The notes under the pieces were generated by a model. The model saw nothing but the letters and a program-made list of their open reading frames with translations, made no database searches and was not told the origin of the DNA. DNA of 64,000 bases, taken from positions 3,534,001-3,598,000 of the forward strand of contig NZ_JBBKTU010000001.1 in NCBI RefSeq assembly GCF_037892605.1, given 5' to 3'. A program made the position numbers and the translations under genes. The DNA is from Lacibacter sp. H407 (GTDB taxonomy: Bacteria > Bacteroidota > Bacteroidia > Chitinophagales > Chitinophagaceae). Shown here piece after piece: positions 26,963 to 35,399 of this stretch; the stretch's first letter is position 1; each line of letters opens with the position of its first letter.

Positions 26963-28282
26963 ATGAGATTATCAAAGGCATTTACTACAAGTATTTTATG
27001 GCGAGGATTCTATTTCCTGTCTGTGCTGTTTTTGAATATACTTGTTGCAAGACATTTTGAGGCTGGTCGCAGCGGACAAATCTACTACATCACGAATATG
27101 TTTGCATTGGCTGTGATGCTGGTTAGTTTATGCTTAGAAACACCTATGGGATTTTATTTGTCACAAAAAAAAATGACAGAAGCTCAGCTTTTTGTCACCG
27201 CTGTTTGCTGGAGTATTGTGGTGCTTGTTCCGGCATACTTCATCATAGGGTATTATGCCAATTCGAAAGAGATACCGTTGCTGCAAAATGATTTCAAAAT
27301 TTCAGCTAATGCATTTCTTGCAGGAAATCTGCTCATTACTTTTTTTGTAGCGTTGTTTTATGCGAAACTCGACTTTGGTTTGCCCAATACCTTATTGGTA
27401 CTTGTTAATTTGCTTCTGATTATTCTGCTACCCAATAATGAGTTTGTTAATACTTACATAAGTGACAGTGCCTATATCAATATTTATTTTATTGGTTTTT
27501 TTGCTCAGGGATTATTGCTTGCCATCGCTTTTTTTGTACGACATGTAAAATGGCGGGAGATGCATTTTTTTCCTCGTGAGTTGATCAAACCATTCTTTTA
27601 TTTCGCAATCGTTGCGCTTGTTACGAATTCTATGAGCTTTCTTATGTACAGGATCGATTACTGGTTTGTGAATAAATACTGCTCACCGGCCGATTTGGGG
27701 AATTATATACAGGCCTGTAAACTGGCTCAGTTATTTTTTGTTGTGCCATCTATCCTTGCAGGTGTCGTTTTTCCTATGACAGCTTCTGGAAGAAGAATCG
27801 AAGTGAATGAAACAATTCAATTGCTTTCAAGGACGATGATTATGTTATATGGACTTGCATGCATAGCTTTAGCTTCTGTGGGTTATTGGTTATTTCCATT
27901 TGTATTTGGTGAAACATTTTCTAATATGTTTTGGCCATTTCTTCTGTTGATCCCAGCGATCATTTCCTACTCAGTTATACATTTGCTTGCAGCTTATTTT
28001 GGTGGGAAAAGAGTATTAAGTATCGGCTTTTGGGGCAATGTGTCGACGCTTACAATCATTATTATTGGTGATATTTTATTTATTCCCTCGTACGGGATTA
28101 AAGCAGCCGCAATTATTAGTAGTAGCGGTTATCTTTTCCTGTTGTGCTTTATGATCATGGCACATATCCGTGAATACAAAAGCAGTTTTTCCGCTTTCTT
28201 GATATTCCGAAGAAGTGATTGGGATTTACTTAAGCGAACTGCAATCGATAGATTTTCTTCATATAAACAGAGCCGGCAATGA
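26963..28282 (+). CDS. oligosaccharide flippase family protein (Wzx-like)
   Basis: A 439-residue membrane protein with about 12 hydrophobic segments and the MATE/MOP superfamily look of polysaccharide exporters: FTTSILWRGFYFLSVLFLNILVARHF at the start, and MYRIDYWFVNKYCSPADLGNYIQACKLAQ in the centre. It would flip a lipid-linked glycan across the inner membrane. The stop overlaps the start of the following glycosyltransferase by 4 bases, and an FkbM methyltransferase gene diverges upstream. Confidence 0.82.
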   Translation: MRLSKAFTTSILWRGFYFLSVLFLNILVARHFEAGRSGQIYYITNMFALAVMLVSLCLETPMGFYLSQKKMTEAQLFVTAVCWSIVVLVPAYFIIGYYANSKEIPLLQNDFKISANAFLAGNLLITFFVALFYAKLDFGLPNTLLVLVNLLLIILLPNNEFVNTYISDSAYINIYFIGFFAQGLLLAIAFFVRHVKWREMHFFPRELIKPFFYFAIVALVTNSMSFLMYRIDYWFVNKYCSPADLGNYIQACKLAQLFFVVPSILAGVVFPMTASGRRIEVNETIQLLSRTMIMLYGLACIALASVGYWLFPFVFGETFSNMFWPFLLLIPAIISYSVIHLLAAYFGGKRVLSIGFWGNVSTLTIIIIGDILFIPSYGIKAAAIISSSGYLFLLCFMIMAHIREYKSSFSAFLIFRRSDWDLLKRTAIDRFSSYKQSRQ

Positions 28283-29457
28283 GAATACTTTGGCTTTGCA
28301 GTTGGTATCCGCATTCAACAGATCAGTTTACTGGCGATTTTATTGAGCGTCATGGAATGGCTTTGTCTCAATTTCAAGAAGTAGATGTTATTCATATTGT
28401 ACAAAATGCAAGTTTATTAAAAAGCGAAACGTCAAGAATAGAAGAACGTACAGAGCGAAACCTGCATGCGAAAGTTGTGTACATTCCGATGCCCCAAACT
28501 CCTTTTATACCTCTCACAACAGCATTGTTTAATCACCGGTATTACAAAAAAATGCTGCAAATATTACATGAATATATCCAGCAGAAGGGTAAGCCTGATT
28601 TGGTTCATGTGCATGTTTCGGTTAAAATGGGTGTAGCGGCTTTATGGTTAAAAAGGATGTTTGATATTCCTTTTGTTGTTACAGAGCATTCGAACATTTA
28701 TCATAACAGGAAGGGGGAAGAAAATTATTATAGCTATTCTCCTTATTTCCGCTTCATTTCCAAGAAAGTGCTCAAGAAAGCAGATGTGCTGATTACTGTA
28801 AGCAACTTTTTAGGGAAAGCAATCAATGAAACTGTTGCAAAAAAAGAGTTCACCGTTATTCCGAATGTTGTAGATACTTCACGTTTTTATTATACTGAAA
28901 ATCAGCCGGTAAATTCTCTATTCCGCTTTTTGCATGTCAGCAATTTATCTCCTATTAAGAATCCGCAGTTAATGCTGGAAGCAATTCATTTGTTTTTGCA
29001 AAAAGATCAATCCGCAGAATTTGTTTTCATTGGTAATAAAACAAAAGAGTGGGAAGATGAGGCACTTAGAATAGGAATTCCAAAAAAAAGTATTCATTTC
29101 ATGGGTGAGATGCATTATGTAAGTGTAGCGGAGGAATTCAGAAAGTCAGATGCATTTTTCCTTTATAGTAAAAGCGAAACCTTTAGCTGTGTTACAGCTG
29201 AGGCATTGTGCTGTGGACTGCCAATAGTATCATCAAATGTTGGTGCTATACCTGAATTGGTAAATAATACAAACGGAGTTTTAACAGACCTTACAGATCC
29301 AGAAGCTCTTGCAAGTGCAATGCTTTTAGTGAAAAAGAATTATCGCAACTACGACCGAAAAGAAATTTCAAGACGAGCAGTAGCGAAATATAATTACCGA
29401 ATTATTGCCGAGCAACTGCTTTTTGTTTATCAAAAAGTACTTAAGAAAAAGTATTAG
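28279..29457 (+). CDS. glycosyltransferase family 4 protein
   Basis: A 392-residue GT-B enzyme: N-terminal CSWYPHSTDQFTGDFIERHG (acceptor side), VVTEHSNIYHNRKGEENYY, then the donor-binding domain with VSNLSPIKNPQLMLEAI, FMGEMHYVSVAEEFRKSDAFFLYS and the E-x7-E-like EALCCGLPIVSSNVGAIPEL. It transfers a hexose-type sugar from a nucleotide donor during surface glycan assembly. It is translationally coupled to the flippase (ATGA overlap). Its 3' end meets the acyl-CoA-binding protein gene head-on. Confidence 0.88.
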   Translation: MRILWLCSWYPHSTDQFTGDFIERHGMALSQFQEVDVIHIVQNASLLKSETSRIEERTERNLHAKVVYIPMPQTPFIPLTTALFNHRYYKKMLQILHEYIQQKGKPDLVHVHVSVKMGVAALWLKRMFDIPFVVTEHSNIYHNRKGEENYYSYSPYFRFISKKVLKKADVLITVSNFLGKAINETVAKKEFTVIPNVVDTSRFYYTENQPVNSLFRFLHVSNLSPIKNPQLMLEAIHLFLQKDQSAEFVFIGNKTKEWEDEALRIGIPKKSIHFMGEMHYVSVAEEFRKSDAFFLYSKSETFSCVTAEALCCGLPIVSSNVGAIPELVNNTNGVLTDLTDPEALASAMLLVKKNYRNYDRKEISRRAVAKYNYRIIAEQLLFVYQKVLKKKY

Positions 29458-29711
29458 TTCTTAAGCTTGCTAACAAGCTCAATATATTCACTCATTGCAG
29501 CATCTTTTGTTTTCCCTTTCAATGCCGTCCATGCTTCAAATTTTGCTTTGGCTACAAAGTCGAATGGATTAGATGGAGCTTCAATGTTTACATCACCTTC
29601 GCTGCCTTGTTTGTAGAGAGAATATAGTTGGAGAAGTGTATCGTTACTTGGCTTTTCGCTCAGTTCTTTACTGTCGGCCACCGCCTGTTCAAATTGTTGA
29701 TGCAAATCCAT
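29454..29711 (-). CDS. acyl-CoA-binding protein
   Basis: An 85-residue four-helix acyl-CoA-binding protein, a family best known from eukaryotes and found in a subset of bacteria. Conserved parts are FEQAVADSKELSEKPSNDTLL, YSLYKQGSEGDVNI (with the CoA-contacting Tyr and Lys), and AKFEAWTALKGKTKDAAMSEYI. It would bind and buffer long-chain acyl-CoA in the cytosol. TATTTTCG, about 17 bases before the start, is one mismatch from the -7 consensus. Confidence 0.9.
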   Translation of the reverse strand: MDLHQQFEQAVADSKELSEKPSNDTLLQLYSLYKQGSEGDVNIEAPSNPFDFVAKAKFEAWTALKGKTKDAAMSEYIELVSKLKN

Positions 29712-29745
29712 AAGTTGTAAGTTTCAACGAAAATAGGGAATCCCT

Positions 29746-30255
29746 CTAAATAAATTTCTCCAGTATTAGAAATTCAAGCGGCTGCAAATGCTTTCCTGTA
29801 AGATCATCTTCTACAAATGGCTTCCGTTCGCCCGTTTCAACATAGCCGTTTCGATTGTACCAATCGATCAGCTCTTTTCGTAAAGAGATCACCGACATAT
29901 AAATACTTGTGCATTGCACTTTTTGGGCATGTTCTTCAGCTGCTTTGAGCAGTTGTTTGCCAATTCCGCTGCCTTGCTCCGTTGGGGAAACACTGAACAT
30001 ACCAAGGTAAAGGCGGCTGCCATGTTTTTGAAGATTGACTGTTCCTACAATGAATCCTTGTTCGTTAGTGAACTTTAAAATAACACTGCCGGGTTGGTTC
30101 ATTACATTGATCACCGATGCTTCGTCAGTGCGACGATCACCTGCAATCAGATCTGCTTCTGTTGTCCAGCCTTTTCGTGACGGTTCGCCTCTGTAAGCAC
30201 TGTTGAGCAGTTGCTCTACTTGTTTTGCATCTTCTATTGTGGCAAGTTCAATCAT
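29746..30255 (-). CDS. GNAT family N-acetyltransferase
   Basis: A 169-residue GNAT protein: MIELATIEDAKQVEQLLNSAY at the start, acetyl-CoA-binding motif A (YLGMFSVSPTEQGSGIGKQLLKAAEEHA), and the C-terminal LRKELIDWYNRNGYVETGER. The substrate cannot be told. It is followed by the acyl-CoA-binding protein gene 34 bases downstream on the same strand. Confidence 0.88.
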   Translation of the reverse strand: MIELATIEDAKQVEQLLNSAYRGEPSRKGWTTEADLIAGDRRTDEASVINVMNQPGSVILKFTNEQGFIVGTVNLQKHGSRLYLGMFSVSPTEQGSGIGKQLLKAAEEHAQKVQCTSIYMSVISLRKELIDWYNRNGYVETGERKPFVEDDLTGKHLQPLEFLILEKFI

Positions 30256-30306
30256 TCATTTTCCTTTGAGTCAAAATTAACTGGTTGGGGAATCTCCGCA
30301 AAAACA

Positions 30307-30333
30307 AAAGCCCTCAGTGAAATGAGGGCCTTT
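30307..30333 (-). terminator. rho-independent terminator after the M20 hydrolase gene
   Basis: A 7-bp GC-rich stem GCCCTCA / TGAGGGC around a 6-base loop. On the minus strand it is followed by TTTTGTTTTTG, so it terminates the amidohydrolase gene that ends 14 bases before it. Confidence 0.75.
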
Positions 30334-30346
30334 GAAATAACTTTGA

Positions 30347-31795
30347 TCAATCACGGTAATTCAATGCCGGTTGCCGATCACCCAATAATGCTTTATATTG
30401 GTAAGTGCCAACCTGTTGTTTGAATTCTGCTTTTGCTTTTTCAATTAATTCGGGATGCAGAAACAGATCAATCGCAGTAAGCGCCATTGTTTTGGCTGAT
30501 ACCATCATGCCTTTTGTTCCGATCTCTGTTCCGCCGCATGCAACTGCCTGCCAGCTATGTGCTGCTGTGCCCGGAACCCAGGTAGCTGAACGTAATCCCA
30601 CTGTTGGTACAGCATAACTCACATCACCCACATCGGTACTTCCTCCACCTGCATCCATTTCAATTTTCAATGGCTTTACAGTGCCTGCATTTGCAACAGG
30701 AGGTGCAGGAAAACCAAATGTTGCCTGAAGTTTATTCCCGAAATCAACTTCTGCTGCTGTGTATTGCACACCGCCGGTTTTATCTAAATTTTTCTGCATT
30801 ACTTCGGCCAACGTTCTGTTGAGTAACAGATCGTGTGTGCCGCCGATCATTTCAAATTCCATTTTGGTATCAGTGCCGAGTGCAGCACCATTGGCTGTAT
30901 TCACCACACGATTGAAAATACTTTGTACATGATCACGTTTGGGATGTCGTACATAGTAATACACTTCTGCAAAATCAGGAATTACATTGGGTGCTTTGCC
31001 ACCATTGGTAATTACATAATGAATACGGGTTTCCTGTGGAATATGTTCACGCATCATATTTACCATATTGTTCATGGCTTCTACACCATCGAGTGCAGAC
31101 CGACCACGTTCGGGTGAAGCGGCTGCATGTGCAGAGATGCCACGAAAGCGAAACTTGGCACTCATGTTTGCCAATGCACTCGTCATGGTTACACCGTTTT
31201 CATTACCCGGATGCCAGTGAATTGCAACGTCTACATCTTTAAATAATCCTGCACGTACCAGATACACTTTGCCGCTGCCGCCTTCTTCTGCCGGACAACC
31301 AAATACTTTAATGGTACCGGTAAACTTTTTTTCTTCGATCAGTTTTTTAATGGCAACACCAGATGCAACAGATGCAACACCAAACAAATGATGGCCACAT
31401 GCATGCCCTGCATCCTTACCCGCACTTGTTTTTTCAGGAGCATTTGTTTGCGATAAGCCGGGCAGAGCATCAAACTCGGCAAGGATCGCAATAACCGGTT
31501 GTCCGCTGCCGTAAGTAGCAACAAATGCAGTTGGAATGCCGGCAACACCCGCTTCAACTGTAAAGCCATTATCTTTTAAGGTTTGTTGTAACAAGGCGCT
31601 GCTTTTTACTTCTTTGTAACCAACTTCTGCATAATCCCAAATCTGGAAGGCCATGGTTTTGTATTGGTCGTAATTCGATTGGATAGAAGTAGATGCCTGT
31701 GTTTTCAACTGATCATCTTTGGTAACAGTTAGTTTCTTTTGCGCTTGCAGTGTAATACTGAAAAAACCGATAAATAACAGAAAAAGAGTTCTCAT
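30347..31795 (-). CDS. secreted M20 family amidohydrolase (AbgB-like)
   Basis: A 482-residue metallohydrolase with a signal peptide (MRTLFLLFIGFFSITLQAQ). It follows the M20D/AbgB pattern: WDYAEVGYKEVKSSALLQ, AILAEFDALPGLSQ, GHACGHHLFG (zinc ligands), FGCPAEEGGSGK, IHWHPGNENGVT, and the dimerisation domain with FRFRGISAHAAASPERGRSALD. The family cleaves amide bonds of N-acyl or aminobenzoyl amino acids. Substrate is unknown; periplasmic location is predicted. Monocistronic, with its own terminator. Confidence 0.88.
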   Translation of the reverse strand: MRTLFLLFIGFFSITLQAQKKLTVTKDDQLKTQASTSIQSNYDQYKTMAFQIWDYAEVGYKEVKSSALLQQTLKDNGFTVEAGVAGIPTAFVATYGSGQPVIAILAEFDALPGLSQTNAPEKTSAGKDAGHACGHHLFGVASVASGVAIKKLIEEKKFTGTIKVFGCPAEEGGSGKVYLVRAGLFKDVDVAIHWHPGNENGVTMTSALANMSAKFRFRGISAHAAASPERGRSALDGVEAMNNMVNMMREHIPQETRIHYVITNGGKAPNVIPDFAEVYYYVRHPKRDHVQSIFNRVVNTANGAALGTDTKMEFEMIGGTHDLLLNRTLAEVMQKNLDKTGGVQYTAAEVDFGNKLQATFGFPAPPVANAGTVKPLKIEMDAGGGSTDVGDVSYAVPTVGLRSATWVPGTAAHSWQAVACGGTEIGTKGMMVSAKTMALTAIDLFLHPELIEKAKAEFKQQVGTYQYKALLGDRQPALNYRD

Positions 31796-31866
31796 GCTGA
31801 AGTAATTTATTCAGGCGGAAGATAAGAAGCAATTAGTAAATAACAGGAAGCTGTGTAGAGATATTC

Positions 31867-32202
31867 TTAACTCATCAGGTCGATCATACCTTTAAACACC
31901 AACACAAGACCTACGATCGTTAAACCATACAATGCAAAATTAAAATTGCTCTCGCTGTTGAACAGTAGTAGTGTAAACAGAAAACCGGTTGATAACAGAA
32001 ACACACCGATGCCGCAGTAAACAAAAGCTGCGTTACGTTTCTTTTCGCTGCGCACTTTCTTCCACTCGGAAAAATATTGCTGTGCTGCATCGCCGTGCAA
32101 ACCTGTTTCAAGTAAGCGTTGAAGGATTTCCTCTGAGCTAAGGCCCTGTTGTTTGAGTGTGGTGATACGCAGAAATACATCCTGCATTTTGGCAGTATCC
32201 AT
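31867..32202 (-). CDS. hypothetical protein with C-terminal membrane hairpin
   Basis: A 111-residue protein started at the ATG giving MDTAKMQDVFLRI; a TTG three codons earlier is possible. Residues about 1-60 are helical and charged (GLSSEEILQRLLETGLHGDAAQQYFSEWKKVRSEKKR). Two hydrophobic segments follow (AAFVYCGIGVFLLSTGFLFTL and FALYGLTIVGLVLVFKGMI). I do not recognise the family. The N-terminal part resembles short helical recognition modules. Confidence 0.6.
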   Translation of the reverse strand: MDTAKMQDVFLRITTLKQQGLSSEEILQRLLETGLHGDAAQQYFSEWKKVRSEKKRNAAFVYCGIGVFLLSTGFLFTLLLFNSESNFNFALYGLTIVGLVLVFKGMIDLMS

Positions 32203-32281
32203 TTGCGGCAAGTTTTACAGGAAGTTAGAATTTTTCTTTGATTCTGTTAAACAGTCTGCTTTTTCTTCTGTTTTCTAAAGC

Positions 32282-32363
32282 TGTCTGGCGCTTGCAGTGT
32301 CCTGACACCGCCCTCCGAAATTTTGGGAAGTACTGGTGTCAGGACATCGAAGATGTCAGACAC
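32282..32363. repeat. REP-like nested inverted repeats
   Basis: A perfect 12-bp inverted repeat TGTCCTGACACC (32298-32309) / GGTGTCAGGACA (32335-32346) with a 25-base loop. The right arm also folds with downstream sequence: GGTGTC-AG-GACATC, loop GAA, GATGTC-A-GACACC (32335-32363). An outer pair TGTCTG / CAGACA (32282-32287, 32357-32362) encloses both. There is no T-run, so it is not a classic terminator. Intergenic, between two minus-strand membrane-protein genes. Confidence 0.6.
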
Positions 32364-32389
32364 CTTAGGAGAAGTTGCAAAAATGTTTT

Positions 32390-32767
32390 CTAGCTTAACT
32401 TATTTGATTGAAGTGATTTTTTTATTTGAATTATTATGCTTCCCAAAATAACGCACATTGCTACAATTGTCCCGATTTTGCCAAGTAATACTCCAACAAG
32501 AATGATGGTAGGAAGTAGAAAATAAAAAATCAAAATGTCTTTATAAGTATTCTTTCTGTGGTTAATATTAATTATTAGTAATGCTATTCCCAACAATGGA
32601 ATCAATATTTCTATAAGTGCGGGGTAAACCAGAAAAGCATAATTTTCTGGGGTGCAATTAACGTAAGCTTCAACAAAAAACCATAGAAGCAGACATAACA
32701 GAATCGTTAGCAGTATAATGTTAAGTATTCGTCCAATTTTTAAGATTAGCATTTTAAAAGGCGACAT
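32390..32767 (-). CDS. small hypothetical membrane protein
   Basis: A 125-residue protein started at the ATG giving MSPFKMLILKIGRIL. The frame is open 37 codons further upstream, but that part (CGDSPAWTWGGSP) is encoded by a hairpin repeat and looks non-coding. Four hydrophobic segments are visible (LNIILLTILLCLLLWFFVEAY, FLVYPALIEILIPLLGIALLII, IFYFLLPTIILVGVLL, IVAMCVILGSIII). Base composition is AT-rich compared with neighbours. No family recognised; moderate confidence that it is expressed. Confidence 0.45.
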   Translation of the reverse strand: MSPFKMLILKIGRILNIILLTILLCLLLWFFVEAYVNCTPENYAFLVYPALIEILIPLLGIALLIININHRKNTYKDILIFYFLLPTIILVGVLLGKIGTIVAMCVILGSIIIQIKKSLQSNKLS

Positions 32768-32816
32768 TCTTAAAAGTAAAACATTTTTGTTTAGAGACTT
32801 AATGGAATGAATAATC

Positions 32817-32853
32817 GGTGAGCCACCCCAAGTCCAAGCGGGTGAATCACCGC
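32817..32853. repeat. hairpin-forming inverted repeat
   Basis: CGGTGAGCCACCC and GGGTGAATCACCG form a 13-bp stem with two mismatches around an 11-base loop. It lies between the AT-rich membrane-protein gene and the lepA promoter. It has no T-run. Confidence 0.5.
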
Positions 32854-32954
32854 ATTTCAGCACAAGTGTGCGACGCAAGCATTGTCCCGCATAGCTTCAA
32901 AAGCTCGTCCCATCATTGCCTTTTCCCTCTTTATCCCCAGCTATAACACACTAC

Positions 32955-32983
32955 TTTCCGCACGCCTAATTCACCTATCTTTG
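32955..32983 (+). promoter_or_regulatory. candidate promoter of lepA
   Basis: TTTC, 17 bases, TATCTTTG: the second box is an exact match to TAnnTTTG. It lies 26 bases before the ATG. Confidence 0.55.
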
Positions 32984-33009
32984 CCGCCTTGAAAATGAAG
33001 GAGATTTGA

Positions 33010-34803
33010 ATGAAGAATATTAGAAATTTTTGCATCATTGCCCATATTGACCATGGAAAAAGTACCTTGGCCGATCGTTTATTACAAACCACCGGCACCA
33101 TCAGCGACCGTGATATGATGGATCAGGTATTGGACGATATGGATCTGGAACGTGAAAAAGGCATCACCATTAAGAGCCATGCCATCCAGATCAACTACAA
33201 ACACAAAGACGGGCAGGAGTACATTCTGAACCTGATCGATACGCCCGGCCACGTAGATTTCAGTTATGAAGTGAGCCGTGCACTCGCTGCCTGCGAAGGT
33301 GCGTTGTTGCTGGTGGATGCGGCGCAGGGTATTCAGGCGCAAACCATTTCGAATTTGTATTTAGCGATCGATAATAACCTCGAGATCATTCCCGTGATCA
33401 ACAAAATTGATATGGACGGGGCAATGATCGAAGAAGTGAAAGATCAAATCGTTGAATTGATCGGCTGTAAACCCGAGGAGATTTTATTGGCCAGCGGCCG
33501 TGCAGGCATTGGTATTGAAGAAATACTGGAAGCAATTGTTTCCCGCATTCCGGCTCCTGTTGGCAAACCCGACGAACCTTTGCAGGCGTTAATTTTTGAC
33601 AGTGTGTTCAATAGTTTTCGTGGTGTAATTATTTACTACCGCATACGAAACGGACGAATTAAAAAAGGAGACAAAGTAAAATTTGTCAGCACCGGTCAGG
33701 AATATGAAGCAAGTGAAGTGGGTATATTAAAGATGAAGATGACGGAGAAGAAGGAAGTTACCTGTGGCGATGTTGGATATATTATTACCGGCGTAAAAAA
33801 TGCGAAAGAAGTGAAAGTGGGTGATACGATTACACTGGCGGCTAATCCTACACAAGAACCCATTCAAGGTTTCCAGGAAGTAAAGCCGATGGTGTTTGCC
33901 GGTATCTTCCCCGTAGCGACAGAAGATTTTGAAGAGTTACGTGATTGCATGGACAAACTGCAGTTGAATGATGCGTCGCTGACATTTGAATTGGAAACAT
34001 CACAGGCCTTGGGCTTCGGTTTCCGTTGCGGCTTCCTTGGGTTGCTGCACATGGAAATTATCCAGGAACGTTTGGAAAGGGAGTACAATCAAACAGTAAT
34101 TACTACAGTACCCAACGTAAGTTTTATTGCATACACTACTCGTGGTGAAAAAATACAGGTAAACAATCCTGCACAAATGCCGGAACCAACGGCGATGGAC
34201 AGGATCGAAGAACCTTTTATTAAAGCGCAGATCATTACCAAGCCCGATTATATTGGGAATATCATGACGCTTTGCCTTGGCAAACGTGGTATTCTCGTCA
34301 ATCAAAGTTACCTCACACCTACACGTGTGGAGTTGGTATTTGAAATGCCGTTAACAGAAATTGTATTTGATTTTTATGATAAACTGAAATCACAAACACG
34401 TGGGTATGCGTCATTCGATTACCATCCCATTGGTTACCGTGATGCAGATATTGTAAAGATGGACATTCTGTTGAACGGAGATAAAGTGGATGCATTGAGT
34501 GCATTGATCCATCGCAGTCGTGGACAGGAGTTTGGCCGCAAGTTATGTGAGAAGTTGAAGGAACTCGTTCCACGTCAACAGTTCCAGATCGCTATCCAGG
34601 CAGCTATTGGTGCAAAAGTGGTGGCACGTGAAACCATCAGTGCCATGCGAAAAGATGTAACTGCCAAATGTTATGGTGGTGATATCAGCCGTAAACGTAA
34701 ACTGTTGGAAAAACAGAAAGAAGGAAAGAAACGTATGCGCCAGATCGGTAACGTAGAAGTGCCGCAGGAAGCATTTTTAGCCGTGTTGAAACTGGATGAT
34801 TGA
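33010..34803 (+). CDS. lepA: translation elongation factor 4
   Basis: A 597-residue GTPase that acts on the ribosome (back-translocation or initiation/biogenesis role). The G-domain motifs are [15 protein letters not shown] (G1), [10 protein letters not shown] (G2), [12 protein letters not shown] (G3), [10 protein letters not shown] (G4). The LepA-specific C-terminal domain has [24 protein letters not shown]. The start giving [17 protein letters not shown] is standard. It has an own promoter and a strong terminator, so it is monocistronic. Confidence 0.97.
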   Translation: MKNIRNFCIIAHIDHGKSTLADRLLQTTGTISDRDMMDQVLDDMDLEREKGITIKSHAIQINYKHKDGQEYILNLIDTPGHVDFSYEVSRALAACEGALLLVDAAQGIQAQTISNLYLAIDNNLEIIPVINKIDMDGAMIEEVKDQIVELIGCKPEEILLASGRAGIGIEEILEAIVSRIPAPVGKPDEPLQALIFDSVFNSFRGVIIYYRIRNGRIKKGDKVKFVSTGQEYEASEVGILKMKMTEKKEVTCGDVGYIITGVKNAKEVKVGDTITLAANPTQEPIQGFQEVKPMVFAGIFPVATEDFEELRDCMDKLQLNDASLTFELETSQALGFGFRCGFLGLLHMEIIQERLEREYNQTVITTVPNVSFIAYTTRGEKIQVNNPAQMPEPTAMDRIEEPFIKAQIITKPDYIGNIMTLCLGKRGILVNQSYLTPTRVELVFEMPLTEIVFDFYDKLKSQTRGYASFDYHPIGYRDADIVKMDILLNGDKVDALSALIHRSRGQEFGRKLCEKLKELVPRQQFQIAIQAAIGAKVVARETISAMRKDVTAKCYGGDISRKRKLLEKQKEGKKRMRQIGNVEVPQEAFLAVLKLDD

Positions 34804-34860
34804 TGTATACTGAACAGTAAAAACACGGAAGCACAGCAATGTGTTTCAGTAATAAAATAG

Positions 34861-34895
34861 AAAAAGCACAAAGAGAATTTTCTTTGTGCTTTTTT
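34861..34895 (+). terminator. rho-independent terminator after lepA
   Basis: A perfect 14-bp stem AAAAAGCACAAAGA / TCTTTGTGCTTTTT with a 6-base loop and T-run overlap. Confidence 0.85.
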
Positions 34896-34959
34896 ATTTG
34901 CAATAAGATTCCGTAAATTCAAACAGCGATACACATTGTAATACCCAAAACCAATAACC

Positions 34960-35340
34960 ATGAGCGATTTTACACTTAATAAAGACCCTGACCTGATCGT
35001 TACGGCCCGTTTCATTGAAAAGGGAGAGGATAAAGCTTTATCCGGAAACGATTACACCGTTCGGCTCTACGACAGAGATATAGCCGATGATGATTTTTTA
35101 GGTGAAAGCCGTTTGGATGAAGAAGGGCATATCCGTATTGCATTTGCACATGATGCCTTTGTAAACGATGCCGCTTTCAAAGAAGCAAAACCCGACTTTT
35201 ATTTTATGATCATGAAAGAAGGGAAACCGGTTTACACAACCAAAGTCTTGGAAGATCTTAGTATTGAAGATCTGCAACAATTCAAAATGGGAGAGGGAGA
35301 TATGGTTGATCTTGGAAGTTTCCTGGTGGATGTGCGGTAA
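34960..35340 (+). CDS. hypothetical acidic protein
   Basis: A 126-residue acidic cytosolic protein. The pattern TVRLYDRDIADDDFLGESRLDEEGHIRIAF resembles the core of a C2 or transthyretin-like beta-sandwich (an aspartate-rich loop followed by LGE and a strand), but I cannot assign a family. The C terminus (MGEGDMVDLGSFLVDVR) ends in a predicted strand. No signal peptide. It lies between the lepA terminator and a strong bidirectional terminator. Confidence 0.6.
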   Translation: MSDFTLNKDPDLIVTARFIEKGEDKALSGNDYTVRLYDRDIADDDFLGESRLDEEGHIRIAFAHDAFVNDAAFKEAKPDFYFMIMKEGKPVYTTKVLEDLSIEDLQQFKMGEGDMVDLGSFLVDVR

Positions 35341-35361
35341 CAACTAATTGAACAAGTATTA

Positions 35362-35394
35362 AAACGGCTGATGAATTAAATTCATCAGCCGTTT
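35362..35394. terminator. bidirectional terminator
   Basis: A perfect 16-bp inverted repeat AAACGGCTGATGAATT / AATTCATCAGCCGTTT separated by one base. It lies between two convergent genes and has A/T-rich flanks on both sides, so it can serve both. Confidence 0.85.
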
Positions 35395-35399
35395 GTGTT

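Noticed and set aside
32768-32878. N-terminal extension of the 162-codon membrane ORF
   Set aside because: The extra residues are encoded by a hairpin-forming repeat (CGGTGAGCCACCC/GGGTGAATCACCG); the downstream ATG gives a sound membrane protein.
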